A stretch of 64,000 bases of DNA from Nematostella vectensis (taxonomy: Eukaryota > Cnidaria > Anthozoa > Actiniaria > Edwardsiidae). The first letter of the stretch is position 1; each line of letters starts with the position of its first letter. Under the pieces are notes generated by a model, which was given only the letters and a program-made list of their open reading frames with translations, had not been told where the DNA came from and searched no databases. The stretch covers positions 11,649,181-11,713,180 of the forward strand of contig NC_064036.1 of assembly GCF_932526225.1 (NCBI RefSeq). Direction: 5' to 3'. Shown here in pieces: positions 57,501 to 64,000 of the stretch. A program made the translations under genes and the position numbers.

Positions 57501-59133
57501 TGATGAACAGTTATAGATCAAATAGGCATTATATTATTGATAATGAAGCCAACTACATTGATGAACAGGTATAGATCAAATAGGCATTACATTATTGATA
57601 ATGAAGCCAACTACATTGATGAACAGGTATGGATCAAATAGGCATTATATTATTGATAATGAAGCCAACTACATTGATGAACAGGTATAGATCAAATAGG
57701 CATTATATTATTGATAATGAAGCCAACTACATTGATGAACAGGTATAGATCAAATAGGCATTATATTATTGATAATGAAGCCAACTACATTGATGAACAG
57801 GTATAGATCAAATAGGCATTACATTATTGATAATGAAGCCAACTACATTGATGAACAGGTATAGATCAAATAGGCATTATATTATTGATAATGAAGCCAA
57901 CTACATTGATGAACAGGTATAGATCAAATAGGCATTATATTATTGATAATGAAGCCAACTACATTGATGAACAGGTATAGATCAAATAGGCATTATATTA
58001 TTGATAATGAAGCCAACTACATTGATGAACAGGTATATATCAAATAGGCATTATATTATTGATAATGAAGCCAACTACATTGATGAACAGGTATAGATCA
58101 AATAGGCATTATATTATTGATAATGAAGCCAACTACATTGATGAACAGGTATAGATCAAATAGGCATTATATTATTGATAATGAAGCCAACTACATTGAT
58201 GAACAGGTATATATCAAATAGGCATTATATTATTGATAATGAAGCCAACTACAGGTATATAGTATATTATTGATAATGAACATAAATATTTAGATGACAT
58301 CAAAATCAAACTGAATTGATTTTTTACTCATGTGTATTTATAAGCTTTATAAACAAGCTTTTTTTTCAAGTATTGATATAACTTGATTTAATTGACACCG
58401 ATTAAGAGGCAGAAGCCTCAAAAGTAGTATTATAGTTATTACCAGTAGTAGTTATATAGTTTAGATTTGAAAGAATATGCTTCAAAAATAATAATACAAC
58501 TTAGAAATTATCTATAGCTACCTAGACATACAGTATTTCAGTATTTTTAAGTCTTGACCTTTTAGTGGCAAACCTCTTTCAAGGGGCCCCTTGTCTCAAG
58601 AGTAATGGCTAAATAGATGTACTACCGTACATCACTCCATAGTGATGGCAATACATGTAACCTCTTCCTTTTCAAAGGGGAAACCGGCAGAGCCAAGTGA
58701 GGTGACAACCCCAACCAAAGTCATAGTCCAGGAGCATGAAGCGCCATCTCCAAAATCCAAAGCGGTGATGTTTACAGGTGTACGACCGCAGTCTGTCACA
58801 TCGGTAGAATCTGTCCGAGGGGAGCATGATGGCATGCCACCACTTGCCAATGAGGAGGAAAGTGACATAGATGACTCTTGTTTACACCTTGCAAAACACA
58901 TACCTGCAAAGACAGGCCCCTCAAAGGCCCCTAAAGAAGGCCCCTTGGTCGAAGTTCCCTCCCCTGAAAAAGAAAAGAAGGAGGATGAGAGTGAGGGTAA
59001 AGAGAATGAAGGCGAAGATGATGAAAAACCTGTGCTGGTGATACTTACTGAAGAAGGTGATGATACAACAGAGAAACCATTGCTTGACCACACAAAAGAC
59101 AAGGGCAGGCAAAAGTGCTGTCTTATATTGTAG
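51586..59133 (+). CDS. Acidic Glu/Pro/Lys/Gln repeat protein with CaaX box, about 1604 aa
   Basis: Four exons, all joined in phase 0: 51586-55632 (donor AAG/GTAAGG), 55879-56085, 56478-56582 and 58678-59133. Residues about 86-790 are imperfect decapeptides of the type EPKQEEPVEE. Five hydrophobic spacers break the array near residues 300, 437, 609, 793 and 890 (for example APVAIDTSGVYEK and VAVPISIVSSG). Two blocks of about 170 residues are near copies. The rest of exon 1 is acidic and non-repetitive. Exons 2-4 are Thr/Ser/Pro/Glu-rich, and the protein ends KCCLIL. The terminal CLIL fits a CaaX prenylation site (Leu last favours geranylgeranyl), with a neighbouring Cys for palmitate, so it probably lies on the inner face of a membrane. 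Acidic lipidated proteins such as paralemmin have this kind of tail, but no paralemmin core was seen. The exon 2 acceptor (TTTGCAAAG) is the least certain site. Confidence 0.8.
51840..53950 (+). repeat. Coding 30-bp repeat array
   Basis: About 70 units of 30 bp encode EPKQEEPVEE-type decapeptides. A higher-order copy relates about 52735-52990 to about 53220-53510. The reverse strand is also open over long stretches because the codons lack reverse-strand stops; those frames are not genes. Confidence 0.9.
56562..58279. repeat. 58-bp minisatellite, 29 units, containing exon end and splice donor
   Basis: Exactly 29 units of 58 bp (56562-58243) plus a partial one. Each holds GCCAACTACATTGATGAACAG, the last seven codons of exon 3 (ANYIDEQ), followed by the donor GTATAG and 31 intron bases. 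The first unit is the true exon end. Differences between units are few. A C variant (CATTACATT) falls in units 2, 6, 10, 18 and 22, indicating a four-unit (232-bp) higher-order period. Confidence 0.95.
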
Positions 59134-59208
59134 ACAGAAGACTCTTTTAAATAATTTAACAACAATGTGCAAAAATGCTCATACATTTTTTTGCAAGGCA
59201 TTGCTGGC

Positions 59209-59382
59209 AGTGCCGTAGCAGGCCACGTAAGATCGGGGTGGGGGCACAAATCAGAAACATTAAGAAAATATTAGGGGGGGGGGGGGGCACAGCCATGCAC
59301 CTAACTAGTTATTTTCTTTTAATTTAAAAAAAATATTGGGGAGGCACATGCCCCCAGTGCCCCAACTCCTGCTATGGCCCTG
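59209..59382. mobile_element. Short inverted-repeat element with preserved empty site
   Basis: Ends AGTGCCGTAGCAGG and the mirror of CCTGCTATGGCCCTGG, with GCTGGC repeated on both sides. A related uninterrupted sequence (CATTGCTGGCTATTATAG) lies at about 59558-59576, giving the probable pre-insertion state. It sits in the 3' untranslated region of the acidic gene. Confidence 0.65.
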
Positions 59383-59613
59383 GCTGGCTTTTATAGTCTG
59401 CACACAATCATGAAAAATAGAATGACACAGAAAAACCATCCCTATATGACATAAAAGCAGGGGAAGGCAAAATCCTGTGTAATATTGTAAGCATTGAATC
59501 AACAGCAAGTAAACGCTTCATATAATAACAGGAAACGACAGAAGACAATTTTGCAATGCATTGCTGGCTATTATAGTCTGCACACAATCGTGAATGGTTG
59601 AGCTCAAAAGCCG

Positions 59614-59619
59614 AATAAA
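59614..59619 (+). terminator. Candidate polyadenylation signal of the acidic gene
   Basis: AATAAA about 480 bases after the stop codon at 59133. Confidence 0.45.
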
Positions 59620-61478
59620 GCTGTAAAAACTAAGTAGTAAAAATATTATTAAATACTATAATAAATGATTTTTAGTGAAAATGACAAGACAAATGTTGAC
59701 TTTTTACTTATAACAAAATCACAGGTATCCCAAGCTCACAGTGTGTGATCGCGCTACATTGTGACTTTAAGTCTTTTTAGTTTTCTTCTCTTCTTGTATG
59801 GAAGGGGTGGTGGGATCAAAAGCGTAGCCCATAAACTACTCGCCTCAATGGCTTATAATCTCATCAATTTTATCCAGACTACATATAAGCGGAGCCAGTG
59901 CGGCCGCAGGCCGCGCGCGGAGCTTCATAGGTATAGAAATGTGGTATAGCTATGCGACTTTGTTTTGTGGTCATCGCTCGGCTATCCTGTGGTGTCACAA
60001 TCCATCCATCCAGTCAATCGTGCAACTCCAAGGCCCCCTCGGTCTTACATTTTTACGTATTTTTATGTTTTTACCGCCATCAAAGTTCGTATGTTCACAA
60101 CAAAAAGGGCAGATTGAAAATAGTATTTAATGAGAAAATATGCGGATTCAAATGGGCTGAAATCTTTGAGGAACCGTTTTGTCTGAAGTACGAGCCGATA
60201 GTAAAATCTACCCGAGTGTTCGTGAATCCCGTCCGTTGCAGCAGCAAAAAGAGGACTTCTTAGAGGCTCTACACTACCATTCTAATAACATTCCTTCACG
60301 TCTATATCTATGGAGATCTATACGTAGTAGTCTAGTTACTGTTTCAATGTCACTTAGCTTGTTCGATTTATACATTTGTTTATAGAGTTTGCTTGGAGAA
60401 TTCGTGGTCTAAATCAAACAATTTGAGCATAACAACATCCTTTGATGTTCTTCGTTCTATCTATACTTTATTGACTGCGTTGAGATATTTAATAAAGGCT
60501 GAAAAACATCATCCAGTTCCTAGAAATTAATTAGTCGATAATTCTAAAAACTTGTGGTATTTTTTTTTCAAATGTTACTGGAAGTAAAAACTACTCGGTT
60601 TCGAATTTTTGGGTGTCGATAATATGTTATTTCTAAGTGAAATCCTGTAATTGATTAATTCTGTGATGAGAAGCTCGAGGATGTTTACGTATTGTTTGAC
60701 GTCATAATCAGCATTCCCCCAAACTGATCAAAACGTTCATGAAGCGAAACGATAAACAAGTATTCATGGAGCGTACCAAGTTTTCAAAATGGCATTTGTT
60801 TATAATTAGGGTCAAGTGGGGGTCATATTTCGGCTTGTAAAAAAGTCGGATTTTATTTGCCACTGAATTTTTTTTCACATATCAAAAGTAGAAATGATGC
60901 TCTTTTCGATGAGTGCAAACATTTTTGCCAAATCCACATCTCATCGGCGATATTACACGATTATTTCAAGGCTTTTCAAAGTCATCTAAAAGCATAAAAT
61001 AAAATAAAATCGCGTAAAATAATAAGGTGCTGACAGAACAGCTTATCCTTCAGCCTGGGAGTTCCTTATTATCCATTCTTTAGGTTTATATAAGCTGCAG
61101 TTGTTTTATCACGCGTTGCGAACCGGTTTTTAGTCTTTTTCTAACAACCACGAAATTGTCTCAAATCCGGGTGCGGGAGACGAAAAATTACTTTTCGGCT
61201 TCTATCGCCAAAAAATATTTATCCAAATTGCTTCAAACTTTCACAGGATATCATGGTCACCAATACCTATTACCAGTTTAATTTTGAGCTAGGGCACCCA
61301 AACTTCATTTTTCCGAGAAATCTCGACGAACTCAGACCGCTGGTCGTAAAATTCCGATAGTGTGGGAAAAATGTTTTATTCATTTTGCTGTGCTGTGCTT
61401 GGCCTTCTCTCTTCTTATAATCTTTATAACCAGTCATAGTGATGATACTTATATTTATCTGCCCTTTCACATCTGTAG
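59620..61478. other. Intergenic or upstream intron
   Basis: A frame at 59952-60263 (ending KWAEIFEEPF and NPVRCSSKKRTS) has an ATG but no recognisable domain or splice context. It may be an upstream exon of the next gene and is not called. The remainder shows nothing further. Confidence 0.4.
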
Positions 61479-64000
61479 CCCGTTCTTGGGAGCTTTTGCT
61501 CCCCAGTTACAAGCAAGTGTACCCGGAACTCTACCCCCGGAACCTGCTTAAGATCTTCATCAAGCCACGACTGCTGATGCCAAGTAAGTGCAATAATAAT
61601 TATACCCTCAATTATTTGAAAACATTCAGCCATCGAAGCATAAATATCTTCGTAATACACACGACGCTCAAGGGGGAGGGGGAGGGGGGGGAGGGGGACT
61701 CTCCATAAAAGTAGACAGGCGTGTTCGTCCTACCTTTTAGGGTATAAAATCCTACTAACTGCTATCCCTTCGGTGGTCATCCACTAGCGCTAGTAGATCC
61801 TCACATCCTAATAACAACTGGTCGTAAATGTGGTCAGGAACTTCAGGAACAAAAAAAAATGTCTTAGAGTTAGAAATGTTTGTCTTGTACGACGCTATCA
61901 CATACTAAGACGATAAATATATTATCATTTTGCGTCAATCTAAATCAATAATCCTTCTTTCTTTTTCTTTTTCCTCTTCAGTTGTAGTCTTTCCCGCGGC
62001 TGCTCCGAAGCCAGCACTCGTTGTCTTCGAATGTCCCGCTCCCACCGTCGTGCTGGGAGATATCATGTACCTGATGTCAGCGGTTACCTTCGCAGTACTA
62101 ATATGCTTTGTTATCAACTTTGTCATGAAGATGCATGTCCAGTCGAAGGTCAATCCCCCCCCCCCAGGTGAGCGTTTATTAAAGTGGGAAGATTAAAGAA
62201 CCACACCCCTACACCAACACGACAATAGCATTGCCATTTGTACGGCAATACTTGGCTATTTTTATATCGTATTTCCATAAAAGCTGCTGGATCGTCATTC
62301 GGTACCAGTAGTTAATGTGCTGTGTATTATTAGACCATTTGTATGGACTTGAAACGGGTATACTTTCCTATCCTATTCCCAGTGACGTTGATTGCTCTTG
62401 TGTTTATCAGGGAGTGCGTCTTGCCAGCATCACCGAGGTGCATCCAAGAGGAGACTGGTGCTTGTCCATCTATTGCGTCGACAGACCGCCAAGAGAGTGA
62501 TGCTCTCGTAACCACCGAGGTGAACGTGCAGCCGTCCTCGGCCGTAAAGAACAAGGGGATTGCATCCTCTACAGGGCTCAAGGAGCTCCGCCTGGTTGAC
62601 CTGCGTGCATCATGGGACACACAAAGCCTCCAGAGACTTGCCGCTTGTGCATCGCGCCAGGGGCGTCAAGTCACACTCCATCCCTCTCTCGCCGAGTCTT
62701 TGACTACGTTGATGAGACCCCTCAGTTTAGAGCTTAACCAAATGGAGCCTCTGTCATCGTCAGCTAAACGACCTGTGTTGGTTACCTTTGATGGCAGATA
62801 CCCAACCATTCGACGTCGCGTCAAGGTTCATCTGATGGATTACTGCGCAACAGAACCAGATCACATGTCAGCGCTTTTATCTTCCGTCAGCCAGGTGTCA
62901 CATGATGAGCATGAGTGGATGACGGCATGAGATATCTGAGCACCTTAAAGCTAACACAATCAGTGTTACAACTCTGCAACTAGGCCTTGAGGGTCTTGAC
63001 ATGGGTTTCACGGATACAACATCCCGCCCTTTCTTAGTGTCTGTATTTGGTTGCGTGAATGAGGAAGGTCAGGATGAGGAGACGAAACAAGACCAGACTG
63101 GCATCATGACGATTGAAGAAATGTTCTTGCCAGTGAGACAGATGGTTGTTGAATTTCCTTCTGGTTTCACGAAGCCTTACCATTCTGGCATTCGTGTGGC
63201 ATTCAGTGGCGAACAACTGGCACCGACGTCGGTGAATGGTGAACAAACACACATAATCCAGGGGGCCGCTGACGGAGCGAAGCTGGAAATTAACGATGAA
63301 TCCAAGATAATAGCTGACAAGACAGAGGTTGCGGATGTGAGTATTCAAAGTGCTCCAACAATAACAGAGATACAGAAGGAAAAAGAAATTATATCTAACC
63401 AGTATCTTAAAAGGAACGAAGAGTCCTCAAGTGTAGAAGAACCACAGCTGGAGACTGGAGGTGAAGACGATCGAGTATCAAAGAATGACAACCATGCTAA
63501 CCTAATAACTGATGCAGGTGTTTTGCATGCACCAAATGAAGGCAATGATGGCGAACTTACCTCTGGCCACACACCTTCGACCTCTGCTAATGATGGGGAC
63601 ACTAGCAATAAAAACCAGCAGCTCCTTCATAAATGCGTTCAAGCACAGAAAAAGAAGGCGAAGCACAAAAACCAAAGACCAAAAGCATCTCAGCGCAGAT
63701 CACGCAAAGACATAAAAGAGTGTCCAACTAAAAAAGATGAACCAGAATTATCGGTAAAAAGAACGAAATCCATCTTTCGTCAAAACAGAAGCGAGAGTCG
63801 ATCAAGAAGTCGTACCTCCTAAGCACTTCCCCGTGACAGAGTCATCAGACACGAGTTCTAATGAAATCGGCCATCAGGCTGAAGAGATGACTCCTCATAA
63901 GACGCCGTCAGACTCTGAACTTACCGCAAGTATTGCTGATGCACAAGAAGGAAAGATCAAGGGGAGTAATAAGCTCAACGTGCGAACAAAGCAGAACAAG
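61479..64000 (+). CDS. Spliced membrane-protein gene with two frame breaks, both ends open
   Basis: Exon 61479-61583 (acceptor CATCTGTAG, donor CCAA/GTAAGT), exon 61982-62167 (acceptor CCTCTTCAG, donor CCAG/GTGAGC) and exon from 62383 (acceptor CCTATTCCCAG) have compatible phases. Upstream exons are missing. The middle exon has a membrane span (YLMSAVTFAVLICFVINF) and the next begins hydrophobic (VTLIALVFI). The long last exon is open to TGA at 62930, but coding character continues one frame over (ISEHLKANTISVTTLQLGLEG, then from 63001). A second shift lies near 63740-63790, since sensible sequence resumes after the TAA at 63820-63822 in another frame (PPKHFPVTESSDTSSNE) to the window edge. 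Each break fits one extra base. The C-terminal part is Lys/Arg- and Glu-rich. It is either a recent pseudogene or an assembly error. The family was not recognised. Confidence 0.55.

Overview
The window looks like nuclear DNA of an animal, most likely a cnidarian such as a sea anemone. This is inferred from spliced genes with GT-AG introns, metazoan domain types (sulfiredoxin; a secreted PAN + EGF + neurexin-IV/CNTNAP-type fibrinogen-like protein), a Ty3/gypsy-like retroelement, a tRNA-derived SINE, many short inverted-repeat elements and a Penelope-type hammerhead-like motif. Nothing bacterial was seen, and the species cannot be proved from the sequence alone.

Layout. 0.4-4.6 kb (minus): the 5' part of a multi-exon secreted or membrane helical protein of unknown family. 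Its first exons are partly and imperfectly duplicated at 5.4-7.1 kb as decayed copies. 10.3-11.3 kb (minus): a six-span membrane protein, head to head with a 2843-codon uninterrupted coiled-coil/membrane gene at 12.3-20.8 kb (plus). 22.4-24.1 kb (plus): a two-exon sulfiredoxin homologue whose catalytic Cys is Ala. 26.2-27.2 kb (plus): a paralogue of the six-span protein. 30.2-36.1 kb (minus): a three-exon PAN/EGF/fibrinogen-like secreted protein with a 2.5 kb minisatellite in its second intron. 36.2-51.5 kb: mostly repeats, including a broken gypsy element at 41.9-45.4 kb, and a possible TATA promoter and 5' exon at 46.9-47.2 kb. 51.6-59.1 kb (plus): a four-exon, roughly 1600-residue Glu/Pro/Lys/Gln repeat protein ending in a Cys plus CaaX box, with a 1.7 kb minisatellite in its third intron. 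61.5-64.0 kb (plus): a further spliced membrane-protein gene with two apparent reading-frame breaks, running off the right edge.

The most unusual pattern concerns the tandem arrays. In two unrelated genes, on opposite strands, the minisatellite unit contains the last codons of an exon, the 5' splice site and the first bases of the intron, repeated about 32 and 29 times. Two further arrays, in the gene at the left end, begin immediately downstream of 5' splice sites. This suggests repeat birth at exon 3' ends, and it leaves dozens of decoy splice donors inside introns.

All gene models come from reading splice sites and frames by eye. Exon ends are exact where stated and approximate where noted.
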